Assembly (NCBI RefSeq): GCF_947494555.1
Contig: NZ_CANLVF010000001.1
Location: 806,001-870,000 of the forward strand
Reading direction: 5' to 3'
Source: an uncultured Roseibium sp.
Lineage (GTDB): Bacteria; Pseudomonadota; Alphaproteobacteria; Rhizobiales; Stappiaceae
Length of the DNA stretch: 64,000 bases
Positions 15,850 through 24,478 of this stretch are shown in pieces (positions within the stretch are counted from its first letter, which is position 1; the number at the start of each line of letters is the position of its first letter). The translations under genes were made by a program, and so were the position numbers. The notes under the pieces were generated by a model. It saw only the letters and a program-made list of their open reading frames with translations. It was not told where the DNA came from and ran no database searches.

Positions 15850-15914
15850 CGCCCGTAAAAGTTCCTTTCCGGGCGGGGTGTAAACCGTCTCACTGAGTGA
15901 GACGGTTTACACCC
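15850..15914. repeat. Stem-loop followed by a perfect 19-bp palindrome
   Basis: First a 6-bp stem CGCCCG (15850-15855) / CGGGCG (15870-15875). Directly adjacent is a perfect inverted repeat with 19-bp arms, GGGTGTAAACCGTCTCACT (15876-15894) and its complement (15896-15914) around a single central G. No T-run follows, so simple intrinsic termination is doubtful; a bidirectional terminator, cruciform or protein-binding site are alternatives. The core GTCTCACT also occurs in the leader hairpin at 8673. Confidence 0.7.
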
Positions 15915-16584
15915 AATAATTGCATAGCATTGCGCGCAAATGTTTACCGTCGGCCAAACACGAAACCGCTGGGCCGAAACATGTTCGTCACATTTTGCTT
16001 TCAGCTGTGAAATCCAAAGCCCATTCGGTGCCGGCCGACACCTTCTGGTGCGGCGGGCTCGAATGTGAATGGCTATTTTATTTGTCTATCAACACCAAAT
16101 CGAGTATTGCTCTACGGCTTTGTTTTTACTCGCATTTCTACGTCAGATCAAATGATCCCGACGACAATTGCAGCCAGAAAAGCAAAAGCTGCAATGAAGG
16201 CAATCCTGTTCAGGTTCCGCGCTAGAGTCATCTGTCCGCTCCCGATTACCTCAGTTGACTCCCCAATACTATGACAGTGAATTGATGAAGCGAAGCAAAA
16301 AAGATGCTGCATTGCAATGGAGGTAATGCCCGCATTGGTTGCATTGCCTTTGTCGCGCTTTATTAACATCTTGATTGCGAACACATTACGTTTGAGAAAA
16401 TGAGACGGCATGTGTCCTTTCAAGCCCCAAAAAAATTCGGTACTACATCTCCTGTCATGGCAAATTCTGCGAACAACGGATGTTGAATCTGTATCAATTC
16501 ACCCCGTCGACAGAGAGCTCGCGGTAGCCGATTGTTAAGATGCTCCTGTTATGTTCACCGGGCGCCTGGCGCAGCGGAGTGCGG
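15915..16584. other. Long intergenic stretch with one small gene candidate
   Basis: Between the palindrome after azoR and the DUF2336 gene there are about 670 bases. The only coding candidate I can support is the 27-residue membrane protein at 16148-16231 on the minus strand. Several short frames elsewhere have poor composition and no ribosome sites. The base composition is more AT-rich than the flanking genes. No RNA gene was recognised. Confidence 0.5.
16148..16231 (-). CDS. 27-residue single-helix membrane protein
   Basis: Starts at ATG 16231 behind a strong GGGAG site with seven bases of spacing, and stops with TGA at 16148-16150. The protein has a short basic, polar head (TLARNLNR) and one long hydrophobic helix reaching the C-terminus (IAFIAAFAFLAAIVVGII). 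This looks like a genuine small inner-membrane protein and not a shadow of another gene, because nothing else is encoded here. Function unknown; no partner gene is adjacent. Confidence 0.55.
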   Translation of the reverse strand: MTLARNLNRIAFIAAFAFLAAIVVGII

Positions 16585-17667
16585 ATGATCAACCTTTCGA
16601 AATTGGCAGAACTGGCAAGAGATACCAGTGCCATCGGCCGGAAAAGCCTGGTCGGTGCACTCACGGATCTTTTCGTCGGCGCTGGCGATGAACGGGACGA
16701 ACAGATTAGCCTGCTCTTTGGCGACATAGTTTTGAAGGTACTGGGACAGCTCGAAGAAGAAACGCGCATGATCCTCGCCAAGCGCGTTTGTCATGAAGAG
16801 GATGCGCCGCGGGACCTCATGGTCAGTTTGGCAAAAGACAAGATCTCTGTTGCCGAGCCTGTCCTTGAAAACTCGCCATCCCTGACAACTGACGATCTCG
16901 TGGAAATTGCATCCTCGGCTTCCATGGACCATCTGGGTGCGATCGCGGTCAGAAAGACGGTCGACAAAGCCGTCACGTCTGTGTTGGTCGACCGCGGAGA
17001 CAGCAGGGTTTTGACAAGGGTCGCCGAGAACGAAGGCGCGGAATTTGCCGAGTCCTCCTTCCTTAAGCTTGTTGAAAAAGCCCGTTCGGACGAATCGATC
17101 CAGGCCGCACTCGTTAGTCGCCCAGATCTGCCGGAAGAGGCCGCACACGCCCTGGTGCCGTTCCTTACGAGCGCTTTGAAAGAGCGCATCACTTCGCTCG
17201 GCGCTGACAACACGCTCGTTCACCTGCTCGCGCAAAGAGCTGCAACGGAGGTGGCCGCCAGAGCTCACAAGTTGGAGGATGCACGCGAAGAAACAAATGC
17301 GCTGATAAAAGATGTCGTCAGCCGTAAAACCGACATCGACGACGCAGTCAAAACCTTCGCGAGATCCGACCGGACGGCTGAACTTGGCATGCTTTTGGCG
17401 AAAGTGAGCGAGTTGCCTTCTTCGGCAGTTTCTCAATTGCTGTTCAGTTCCAGCGACAAACCGCTGATTATTCTGTGCAAGGCAAACGGCGTTACAGCGG
17501 AAGCCTACAAAGATGTGTTGACCATGCGCGCACGACGGTTGCGCATCGGAGGGCTTGAACTGAACGCCGCCATTCAACGTTATGCGGCCCTAAGTGAAGA
17601 AGGTGCAAAGCGTTCGCTGGAGACGTTGAAGAAGTCAGGTGCCAATTTCGGCCTAAAAACAGGCTAA
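16585..17667 (+). CDS. DUF2336-domain protein
   Basis: 360 residues from ATG 16585 (GGAG ten bases upstream); the frame extends to 16540 without a better site. Largely alpha-helical, cytoplasmic, with repeated motifs such as LVSRPDLPEEAAHAL and EIASSASMDHLGAIAVRKTV that match the HEAT-like helical repeats of DUF2336. This family is found almost only in Alphaproteobacteria and has no established enzymatic role. No membrane segment or signal peptide. It stands alone between the azoR region and a convergent exporter gene. Confidence 0.8.
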   Translation: MINLSKLAELARDTSAIGRKSLVGALTDLFVGAGDERDEQISLLFGDIVLKVLGQLEEETRMILAKRVCHEEDAPRDLMVSLAKDKISVAEPVLENSPSLTTDDLVEIASSASMDHLGAIAVRKTVDKAVTSVLVDRGDSRVLTRVAENEGAEFAESSFLKLVEKARSDESIQAALVSRPDLPEEAAHALVPFLTSALKERITSLGADNTLVHLLAQRAATEVAARAHKLEDAREETNALIKDVVSRKTDIDDAVKTFARSDRTAELGMLLAKVSELPSSAVSQLLFSSSDKPLIILCKANGVTAEAYKDVLTMRARRLRIGGLELNAAIQRYAALSEEGAKRSLETLKKSGANFGLKTG

Positions 17668-17745
17668 TTTCAACTGCCATCGATCTGTTGCCCAACGCTC
17701 AGATTTGCTCCCCTCCATGTAGTCCGCAGATAAGGACGAAGCGCT

Positions 17746-18372
17746 TCAGTTCGTTGACCGCTGCAGCGTTGCTGTTATTGCGGCGGCGGATATCAGAAAA
17801 CCACCTCCAACTTTGTTTACCAGACGCAGAACAGACGGACTTTTGAGCTTCTGTCCCACCGCAGCCGCCGCGTAGGCATATACCGCGGCATTCAGGATGC
17901 CGAGCAACACAAAGGTCGATCCTAGAAGGAAAAGCTGAGGCGCAACAGCGGCCTGAGGCGCTATGAAGTGCGGCAAAAATGCCATGAAGAATATTATGCC
18001 CTTCGGATTGAGCGATGTGACCACAAATGCGTGCCAGAATATTTTACGCGGTGGAATATCTTCCACTTCCTGCACTCCCAAAGGTCCGGGGCGGCTTCGC
18101 CACATTTTGATGCCCAGCCATATGAGATAGACCGCGCCTACCCACTTCAATGCAGTAAAGGCAGTTGCAGAGGCGGCAAGGATAGCTCCGAGGCCAAGAA
18201 GGGATGCTGTTGCGGCCGTTGCGTCTCCGAGGCCGACACCCAGAACACTTGCGAGCGCGGATTTGCGCCCCTGCGTCAAAGCATAACTCACAACAAGCAT
18301 GATCGTAGGCCCGGGAATTGCCAGCACGACAAGGGTTGCCACAATGTAGGCGGTATATAATTCAATTGTCAT
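17746..18372 (-). CDS. LysE/RhtB-family exporter
   Basis: 208 residues from ATG 18372; a longer frame upstream has no membrane-protein character. Features: IPGPTIMLVVSYALTQGRK (PGP motif), GVGLGDATAATASLLGLGA, LIWLGIKMWR, and VTSLNPKGIIFFMAFLPHFI. Six membrane helices. It belongs to the homoserine/threonine-type exporter family; the substrate is unknown. It is divergent from the extensin-like gene with only 86 bases between starts. Confidence 0.88.
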   Translation of the reverse strand: MTIELYTAYIVATLVVLAIPGPTIMLVVSYALTQGRKSALASVLGVGLGDATAATASLLGLGAILAASATAFTALKWVGAVYLIWLGIKMWRSRPGPLGVQEVEDIPPRKIFWHAFVVTSLNPKGIIFFMAFLPHFIAPQAAVAPQLFLLGSTFVLLGILNAAVYAYAAAAVGQKLKSPSVLRLVNKVGGGFLISAAAITATLQRSTN

Positions 18373-18458
18373 TCCAAGGGCCTGAAGCTCTAAGGTGGTT
18401 GGGATGCGTGGCACCAGTGATCCACAAATCAGGCGAAGCTGCAAGCGGTGAGGGATAG

Positions 18459-19217
18459 ATGATCAAAATTGTATCGGTTAGCCTGATCGCACTCATGGTC
18501 CAACCGGTATTCGTCGTCTTATCCGGCTCAGCGGAACCTTTACCAGCACCAAAGCCTCTGGCCAGTTCCGATAAGCTAAACGAAGAAAAAACCTCACTCC
18601 CGTCTCCCAAGCCCAAGTTGAAGAAAAATCCGAAACCCGAAGCAACTGCCGCCACGGACCCAGCTGTGTGCGTCCTGGACGAAACGGAGTTCACGAGTAT
18701 TCCGGCAATTCGCGGTGAACATTCTGGGGATGCCGGCTGCGGGATCGAGTCGCCTGTAAGACTTTCAAACGTCACCTGGAACGAAAAGTCTGTTCAGTTC
18801 AAAGGCGCGGTCACCGTTTCCTGTGAGTTTGCAGAAGTTTACACCACGTGGCTGCGGCAAGACGTGATGCCGTTGGCCGAAAAGCACTTCGAAGGTGGAC
18901 TGGAGACCGTAAGATCCGGACCAGGCTACCAGTGCCGCCGCCGCAACAATCAGCCAGGTGGTAAGCTGTCTGAGCATGCGCTGGGCAAGGCGGTCGACAT
19001 TTCGCATCTACAGATGCGCAACGGAACAACTGTTTCGATTGAAGAGGATTGGGGACGGAAAACGAAGCCGGGCCGCTTCCTGGAAGCGCTCCACAAGAGC
19101 GCCTGTAAACGGTTCACGACAGTTCTAAGCCCGGAAGGCGATGAATTTCACAAATCACATCTGCACCTGGACATTGGCTGCCATGGTAAAACCTGCACAT
19201 ATCTGATCTGTCAGTGA
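18459..19217 (+). CDS. Extensin-like family protein (LAS metallopeptidase fold)
   Basis: 252 residues with a signal-peptide-like N-terminus (IVSVSLIALMVQPVFVVLSGSAE), a Pro/Lys-rich linker (~27-65), and a C-terminal ~170-residue extensin-like domain. That domain has CVLDETEFTSIPAI, GPGYQCRRRNNQPGGKLSEHALGKAVDIS (as consecutive parts) and HKSHLHLDIG. The Hx6D (HALGKAVD) and HxH (HLH) pair is the metal fingerprint of LAS-type D,D/D,L-peptidases, and several Cys suggest periplasmic disulfides. A role in peptidoglycan cleavage in the periplasm is likely but unproven for the family. The end overlaps the convergent gene by seven bases. Confidence 0.85.
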   Translation: MIKIVSVSLIALMVQPVFVVLSGSAEPLPAPKPLASSDKLNEEKTSLPSPKPKLKKNPKPEATAATDPAVCVLDETEFTSIPAIRGEHSGDAGCGIESPVRLSNVTWNEKSVQFKGAVTVSCEFAEVYTTWLRQDVMPLAEKHFEGGLETVRSGPGYQCRRRNNQPGGKLSEHALGKAVDISHLQMRNGTTVSIEEDWGRKTKPGRFLEALHKSACKRFTTVLSPEGDEFHKSHLHLDIGCHGKTCTYLICQ

Positions 19218-19957
19218 ACCTGAAAGTGGATGTGGTCATCGTGACGTGCAGCAAAACATCCTTGAAATCGAACTTTTCCAAAATCGATATCAAGTGAGTC
19301 TCTGAGGTGTGGTTCAAGGAAAATCTTTTCAACGCGCGGGTCATGCGCCAGCCAGGTAATCGCGGCTGTTGTTCGTTGCCGTTCCAGTTGATAGTCCGGC
19401 CAAAGCGATTGAAGCCAGGAAAAATTCCATCGCATGGACCATCGGTTCTGTGGGCAAGTGTCGAAGCCTTTCTCAAAATCGAAATAGCCGATTGGCGATG
19501 TGGTTTTGCCCGGTAAGTAACCACTTTTGTCGCGGTAGTAGAAGGCCAGATCCAGTTTGTTCCCATCATCGTGTGACAGATGTGGCAACAGCGGAAATCC
19601 ATCGAAAAACGGAAAGCTACCATCCAGTCCAAGGGTGACAGTGCCTGGAAAGCGTGTCGCTAGGTGAGCGGAAAGATCTTTCGTAACATCGCGCATCTTG
19701 CGTGAAACGTAATTTCGGTTGAGAACGCAATAGAGGCTCGATTGCAGTCTGAAAGCGTCGCTAGACCAACAATTCAACGGCACCCTTCCGAACAGCGGTG
19801 CTATGAAAACTGTTCCCACGGTCAGAACCCCGTAGACAAAAAGGAAAGTCAGCAGCCGTCGTTTTGCTAGCAGCGATAGGAGCCAGGCCAAGCCGCCGAT
19901 CTGCGTGAGAATGGTCAGAACTAGAAAAGCGAGAAAGTGTAGCGGGATGCGAAGCAT
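19211..19957 (-). CDS. Membrane-anchored LAS-like peptidase candidate
   Basis: 248 residues. Two N-terminal hydrophobic helices (~5-28 and ~33-58) anchor a ~190-residue soluble domain. That domain contains LSHDDGNKLDLAFYY and ends HDDHIHFQVH. The spacing H-x6-D followed by HxH is the zinc fingerprint of LAS-fold peptidases such as MepA and the M15 enzymes, and it matches the convergent extensin-like neighbour. The usual family names were not recognised, so this is a motif-based suggestion. The soluble domain is probably periplasmic. The stop overlaps the neighbour's end tail-to-tail. Confidence 0.55.
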   Translation of the reverse strand: MLRIPLHFLAFLVLTILTQIGGLAWLLSLLAKRRLLTFLFVYGVLTVGTVFIAPLFGRVPLNCWSSDAFRLQSSLYCVLNRNYVSRKMRDVTKDLSAHLATRFPGTVTLGLDGSFPFFDGFPLLPHLSHDDGNKLDLAFYYRDKSGYLPGKTTSPIGYFDFEKGFDTCPQNRWSMRWNFSWLQSLWPDYQLERQRTTAAITWLAHDPRVEKIFLEPHLRDSLDIDFGKVRFQGCFAARHDDHIHFQVH

Positions 19958-20023
19958 TGCGTATTAGAACGCAACTCGGATCACGGCTGTCAATGCACCG
20001 ACAAGAATGGGAGCTTGAGCCGG

Positions 20024-20076
20024 AAAAAACGGCAGCAGGCGGAAAGTCAGTTCGGCTGACGGGTTGCCTGCTGCCG
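20024..20076 (-). terminator. Intrinsic terminator of the BA14K gene
   Basis: Perfect 11-bp arms CGGCAGCAGGC (20030-20040) and GCCTGCTGCCG (20066-20076), with an inner GTCAG/CTGAC stem in the loop. On the minus strand the stem is followed by six T (complement of 20024-20029), correctly placed 26 bases after the BA14K stop. Confidence 0.8.
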
Positions 20077-20101
20077 GAAGGTGCGGGGCGAACTCGGAAA
20101 G

Positions 20102-20530
20102 TTACTGGCAGAAACGCTGCTCGCCCCGATAGGTGGTGTAGGTGCCGGTTGAGGGGTTGAAGGACCGGTATTTCGAGGAGCAGTACTGATACCAGGCCGG
20201 GCTCCAGGGCTGATAACCAGCCGCTCCATGTACCTGTCCCGGGTAAGGTGCAGGCGGATAGTAGGTCGCCGGTGGCGGCGGCGGTCCGGCATAAGACGGC
20301 CGGTTTGCCGCTCCCAGCAGGATAGCGCCGGCTGCAAGGCCGATGACACCGGCTGCGACAGCTGCGCCGACATTGTCGTTCTTTCTGTGGCGCTTGTGGT
20401 AGTGGTGGTGGTGGACGCCGTGATGGCCTTGCCAGCCGCGTTTCGGGCCGGCCTCGGCAGTTGCGATTGTCGGAACCAACAATGCGCCGGACAGGGCGAC
20501 GGCAATCAGGCGTTTGCTCACGTTTTTCAT
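20102..20530 (-). CDS. BA14K-family protein
   Basis: 142 residues from ATG 20530, with GGAGAAAGACAG before it; longer starts upstream are not supported. N-terminal signal peptide (KRLIAVALSGALLVPTIATAEA), then a His-rich basic stretch (HHGVHHHHYHKRHRK), a hydrophobic Gly/Ala helix (~56-75), a Pro/Tyr linker, and the BA14K C-terminus SPAWYQYCSSKYRSFNPSTGTY ending in EQRFCQ as two separate parts. BA14K proteins are alphaproteobacterial envelope proteins first described as Brucella antigens with lectin-like activity. Their physiological role is unclear. Single-gene unit with its own terminator. Confidence 0.85.
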   Translation of the reverse strand: MKNVSKRLIAVALSGALLVPTIATAEAGPKRGWQGHHGVHHHHYHKRHRKNDNVGAAVAAGVIGLAAGAILLGAANRPSYAGPPPPPATYYPPAPYPGQVHGAAGYQPWSPAWYQYCSSKYRSFNPSTGTYTTYRGEQRFCQ

Positions 20531-20708
20531 CTGTCTTTCTCCAAGTGCCTGCGCCTTTTTTGTCGGGCGCCTTAGCTGATAGACAGACAATCGCATGGCG
20601 GCCCTGAACCGGTTCTGATGTGGCCGTTCATCTTGCGTTCAGGTTTGTGCTGTGGTGTTTCTTACCTTAGTGGGGCACCGATATTCGCTTCCAACGCAGG
20701 AGATCAGC

Positions 20709-21485
20709 GTGAGCACCCAGGACGAAAATGGCCATGAGCCGAAGTCCGTCATTCGGCCAACAGATGACGAAGCGCGACGGACGGTGAAAACCCTGATCCG
20801 TAAGGCACGCTTCGGCGCGCTCGCGGCGATTGAGGCCGGCACAGGTCATCCGCTTGCCAGCCGTGTCGCCCTTGCCACGGATCTTGATGGGACACCAGTC
20901 ATTCTGACGAGCACACTGTCGGGACACACATCCGCTATCTTAGAGACACCTGCCTGTTCTCTTCTTGTCGGCGAACCCGGGAAGGGGGATCCGCTGGCAC
21001 ATCCAAGAACATCCCTTGTTTGCAACGCCAAACAAATCTCAAGGGAAAGCGACACGCATCGCCGCTTGAGGCAACGCTATCTCGCGCGCCATCCAAAGGC
21101 CGAGCTTTATGTCGATTTCGGCGATTTCGCCTTTTTCAGGCTCGAACTTGAGCGAGCGAGCCTCAATGGAGGCTTTGGCAAGGCTTTCGCGTTGCAGCGT
21201 TCGGATCTTCTGACGGAGTTGGGCGACAGGGACGGGTGGCTGGAAATGGAAGGTGGCGCCGTCGCCCACATGAATGAAGATCATGGCGATGCCGTGAAAC
21301 TCTACGCCGAGGTCCTGTGCAAGGCGGACACCGCGAACTGGCGCCTTGCGGGGCTTGACCCCGAGGGCCTAGATCTGGTCGCCGGAGACAGGACCGAGCG
21401 GCTATGGTTCTCGCAAGCCTTGGACGATCCTCAGCAACTTCGCCCCATTCTTGTTGAGTTGGCTCAGACCGCCCGCGCTGGCTGA
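20709..21485 (+). CDS. HugZ-like pyridoxamine-oxidase-fold protein with DUF2470
   Basis: 258 residues from GTG 20709, chosen for the AGGAG site six bases upstream. Residues ~20-165 have the split-barrel flavin/heme-binding fold (RTVKTLIRKARFGALAAIEAG, GHPLASRVALATDLDGTPVIL, SLLVGEPGKGDPLAHPR). The C-terminal ~80 residues are DUF2470, with the signature HMNEDHGDAVKLYAE. This arrangement is that of HugZ/HutZ-type heme-utilisation proteins and related flavin-binding proteins; heme degradation is possible but not shown. No heme-uptake genes are adjacent. Cytoplasmic. Confidence 0.8.
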   Translation: MSTQDENGHEPKSVIRPTDDEARRTVKTLIRKARFGALAAIEAGTGHPLASRVALATDLDGTPVILTSTLSGHTSAILETPACSLLVGEPGKGDPLAHPRTSLVCNAKQISRESDTHRRLRQRYLARHPKAELYVDFGDFAFFRLELERASLNGGFGKAFALQRSDLLTELGDRDGWLEMEGGAVAHMNEDHGDAVKLYAEVLCKADTANWRLAGLDPEGLDLVAGDRTERLWFSQALDDPQQLRPILVELAQTARAG

Positions 21486-21813
21486 TTTCGGCCAGATTTC
21501 CGCGAGTACAGCCTTCAGAACCGCCTTGTTTTGAAGAAGGCTATCGGTTACAAATCGATCCCGTTTTCAACAGGACTTTTGCTTTGCCTACGCTTTGACC
21601 GGTCTTCGCATCCGCTTCGCGCGTTAGCGCGTTTTTGACTTGTTCGTCATGTGGCGGATCGGGACCGGTGTGGCTTGGTCCAGCCGTATTGCATCTCCGA
21701 TACGCCCGACATTATTGGTATCCAACAAAGCCAGACCGAGCGCTGCAGGTTTTTGCTGCCTATGCGTCCCGACTGCCCGTTGACGGACTTCCTTTCACAG
21801 GAAGACCGACGGA
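21486..21813. other. Intergenic stretch before the DUF1062 gene
   Basis: About 330 bases. It holds a small intrinsic terminator at 21618-21636 and otherwise nothing I can name. A 147-residue frame from 21651 runs through it and over the DUF1062 start in another frame; its composition is not protein-like. Confidence 0.5.
21618..21636 (+). terminator. Short intrinsic terminator
   Basis: Stem CGCGC (21618-21622) / GCGCG (21627-21631), loop GTTA, then five T. It is 130 bases after the HugZ-like stop and is the only terminator seen for that gene. Confidence 0.55.
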
Positions 21814-22470
21814 ATGTCATCTCACCTACATTTCGAATGGACTGTTCTGACCGCCGAAACTCCTCACCTGATTCGTCCCTGCGGTCGGTGCGGCTCAATC
21901 CAGTCGTTTGCTTCAACCGGCAAATTTCGCTTGAACGCGAATGGGAATCGTTTGGATGCCTGGCTAATCTACACGTGTCTGGCTTGCGGTCGGCGCTGGA
22001 ACCGAGCGATTTTGCACAGACGGCCGATCAACAGCGTTTCACGAACGCTTCTTTTGTCCCTCCAAGAAAACGACATCGCTCTTGCCCGTAAAATGGCCAT
22101 GGCGCCTCCGGACAAATCGGATGGAGAGATCATAGGTCGCAACCGCGAATTCACACTCGAGAAACGGCTGCTCACTCCTAATGGCAGCGAATGCCATTCT
22201 TCGCGCCTTACGATCTTGAATCCATCTCGCAATTCCGTCCGTCTGGACAGACTCCTTGCGGCGGGCTTAACGCTCCCAAGGTCGATGGTTCATTCCCTGG
22301 CTGCGAAGGGTGCCCTAACGCTTGCTTGCGGTTCCTGCAAAGGGTTGAAACGAAAGGTAGGACAAAAAGTTGAGATCGGATTCCTGTTGTTAGCTCCGGA
22401 ATGCGTCCCAGACCTCGATCGCAGATTGACAGGTAACACCCGTTCGAACCGCGACAATGCGGATCCTTGA
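21814..22470 (+). CDS. DUF1062 protein
   Basis: 218 residues from ATG 21814. It opens with a pair of zinc-ribbon-like motifs: CGRCG (LIRPCGRCGSIQSFASTGKF) and CLACGRRWN, four cysteines about 35 residues apart as in DUF1062. The pattern TGKFRLNANGNRLDAWLIY between them is family-typical. The second half is basic with a CGSCKGLKRKVG motif that may bind nucleic acid. The family has no known function. It is separated from the preceding gene by a terminator and converges with the chemotaxis receptor gene, with a short GC stem-loop (about 22497-22516) at the junction. Confidence 0.75.
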   Translation: MSSHLHFEWTVLTAETPHLIRPCGRCGSIQSFASTGKFRLNANGNRLDAWLIYTCLACGRRWNRAILHRRPINSVSRTLLLSLQENDIALARKMAMAPPDKSDGEIIGRNREFTLEKRLLTPNGSECHSSRLTILNPSRNSVRLDRLLAAGLTLPRSMVHSLAAKGALTLACGSCKGLKRKVGQKVEIGFLLLAPECVPDLDRRLTGNTRSNRDNADP

Positions 22471-22506
22471 CCGGACACCTGTGTCGATCGAGGATCAGCC
22501 GCCAAT

Positions 22507-24264
22507 TTAGGCGGCTCTCAAATGGCCGAGAAAGTCGGCCAGACCGCCTTTGATGGCGTTGATCTGCGATGACACGTCGTCGACTTTTCCAACCACTTGC
22601 TGCACGTAGTCTCCGGAGACCCGTGCAGCCTGGTTGACTTCTGTGATGTTCAGCGAAATTTCAGCACTGCCCTGTGCAACTTCTGAGGCATTTTGGGCGA
22701 TCTCAGCCGTCACAGCGTTTTGTTCCTCGATCGCAGATGCAATCCCTGAAACCTGATCACGAATGCCACTCATTGACGTGACTACATTGGCAATCGCGTC
22801 GGAGCAGGAAGATGCGCTGGTTTGCAGACCGGCCAATTGTACGCCTATCTGATCCGTCGCATTGCCCGTCTGACTGGCAAGTGCCTTCACTTCAGATGCT
22901 ACGACCGCAAATCCCTTTCCAGATTCTCCTGCCCTGGCAGCTTCAATGGTCGCGTTCAGAGCGAGCAAATTGGTCTGGTCGGCAATTTCGCTGATCAAAT
23001 TCAGAACTTGGGTTATCTCCTCTGCCGAACTTGACAGTTGTCTGACTGTTTCGTCGGAGGTAACTGCGTGCTCTGACGTCTGTGTCGTCGATGTGTTCGC
23101 GAAACTGATCTGACGACTTATTTCCTGGATTGAGCTTGACAGTTCTTCAGAAGCAGACGCGACAGACTGGACGCAAGCAGTTGCTTCTTCCGCAGCCGCG
23201 GCCACGGTTTTGGAGCGCTCCACGGTTTCGTCGCTGTTCCTTGCAAGCAACTGGGCCCCATCCGACAGATCGTGCAACGCCTCAACGACAACTTCGCAAC
23301 TTGCCATCAGTTTTCCTTCGAGCTCGTCGGCCAACCGCAGTCGCGTTTCGCGCTGGTCAGCCTCAGCCTGGGCTTCCTCTTCGCGGGCCTGCTCCTGAAG
23401 CCTCTTCATCTCAATCATATTGTCTCGGAAAGTTTCGAAAGCGCGTGCGACGCGCCCGATTTCATCGCGGGAGCGCACTTTGACGCTCACATCCGTATTG
23501 CCGTTCGCAAGCTCAATAAGGCCTCCGGATACCTCGTTCAGCGGCTTCGAGATCATGTAGCGGGCAAAGAGAACAGATCCTGCTGCGCAAAGGACGAACG
23601 TACAGATAGAAACAAGCGTGATCTGCCGAAGGGCCTGCTTTTCATGTTCTTCCGCGGACAGGGTTGCCGCGTGTGTAAACCGCTCGATTTCCTCCAAAAG
23701 CGCAATGAGCTCCTGGTCAAGCCGTTCCTGTTCTTCTTCTAGCACTTTCAGAAGCTTATTTGCCGAGACGAGGTCGTTTTGTTCGACGAATTGCATAATC
23801 TCGTCTACATGCATTTTGTAGGTCGCGTATTCCTCTTCAATGTGCTTGAGCTGATTGACCGCCAACTCAAATTCCGCGCGCTCCGCCTCCGAGCTTGAAT
23901 TGTTCAACGCGTATTCTGCAAGTTCCTCAGCACGCCTAATTTCGTCCGCTACCTGGACTTCAAGTTTTTCCAGATGAGCCCTCAGGGCGCCGAAGTGCGA
24001 TTTTTCAGCTTCATCGCTGACGCCGGCGATACGCATTATGCGTTCCACCAGCACCGCCTGTTCGAGTTGATGATTTGTTACATGGCTGATGGCTTCTGTG
24101 AGAGGAATGTCCTTTTCCGCTATGTTCGCAAGTTCTTTTCCAATGAGATTCATCTGAAAAATAGCGACCGCGGCGACAACGACCAATCCAATACAAAGGA
24201 ACGCAACCAGGGAGAGAATTTTTGCTGCAACCGAATTCGCAATCGGATTGTATTTCGGCGTCAT
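22507..24264 (-). CDS. Methyl-accepting chemotaxis protein
   Basis: 585 residues from ATG 24264; ATG 24318 and TTG 24327 lie upstream in frame but have no clear ribosome site, so the start is uncertain. TM1 (~residues 15-37), a long helical periplasmic region (~40-220) rich in Glu and Leu like a four-helix-bundle sensor, TM2 (~225-248), HAMP (~250-300, [18 protein letters not shown]), then the cytoplasmic signalling domain with the hairpin tip [22 protein letters not shown] and [15 protein letters not shown]. It reports an unknown stimulus to CheA. No chemotaxis genes are adjacent. Confidence 0.92.
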   Translation of the reverse strand: MTPKYNPIANSVAAKILSLVAFLCIGLVVVAAVAIFQMNLIGKELANIAEKDIPLTEAISHVTNHQLEQAVLVERIMRIAGVSDEAEKSHFGALRAHLEKLEVQVADEIRRAEELAEYALNNSSSEAERAEFELAVNQLKHIEEEYATYKMHVDEIMQFVEQNDLVSANKLLKVLEEEQERLDQELIALLEEIERFTHAATLSAEEHEKQALRQITLVSICTFVLCAAGSVLFARYMISKPLNEVSGGLIELANGNTDVSVKVRSRDEIGRVARAFETFRDNMIEMKRLQEQAREEEAQAEADQRETRLRLADELEGKLMASCEVVVEALHDLSDGAQLLARNSDETVERSKTVAAAAEEATACVQSVASASEELSSSIQEISRQISFANTSTTQTSEHAVTSDETVRQLSSSAEEITQVLNLISEIADQTNLLALNATIEAARAGESGKGFAVVASEVKALASQTGNATDQIGVQLAGLQTSASSCSDAIANVVTSMSGIRDQVSGIASAIEEQNAVTAEIAQNASEVAQGSAEISLNITEVNQAARVSGDYVQQVVGKVDDVSSQINAIKGGLADFLGHLRAA

Positions 24265-24420
24265 CTTCAGTCTCACAATTCGGATAAAGGCCTTGTCAGC
24301 GCTGCGATATTTTCCCATTTTGGTCAAACGACCGATAAAGAAACGGTTAAATTTGATTGAATTTGGTTGTATTTTTCCCTTATTGGTAGAAAATCTGGTG
24401 GTAAAAAAATCAAGTTACAC

Positions 24421-24450
24421 AAAACAAAACGGCCGCCCAATGAGCGGCCG
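24421..24450 (-). terminator. Intrinsic terminator of the 5-oxoprolinase gene
   Basis: Perfect 7-bp arms CGGCCGC (24430-24436) and GCGGCCG (24444-24450), loop of seven. On the minus strand it is followed by TTTTGTTTT (complement of 24421-24429). It lies 28 bases after the stop of the large gene at 24479. Confidence 0.85.
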
Positions 24451-24478
24451 CAGCAAACTTTCCGATACGCGGACTGAT

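Noticed and set aside
15920-16274. Two overlapping plus-strand frames after azoR
   Set aside because: No ribosome site, no recognisable sequence pattern; the region better supports a 27-residue gene on the other strand.
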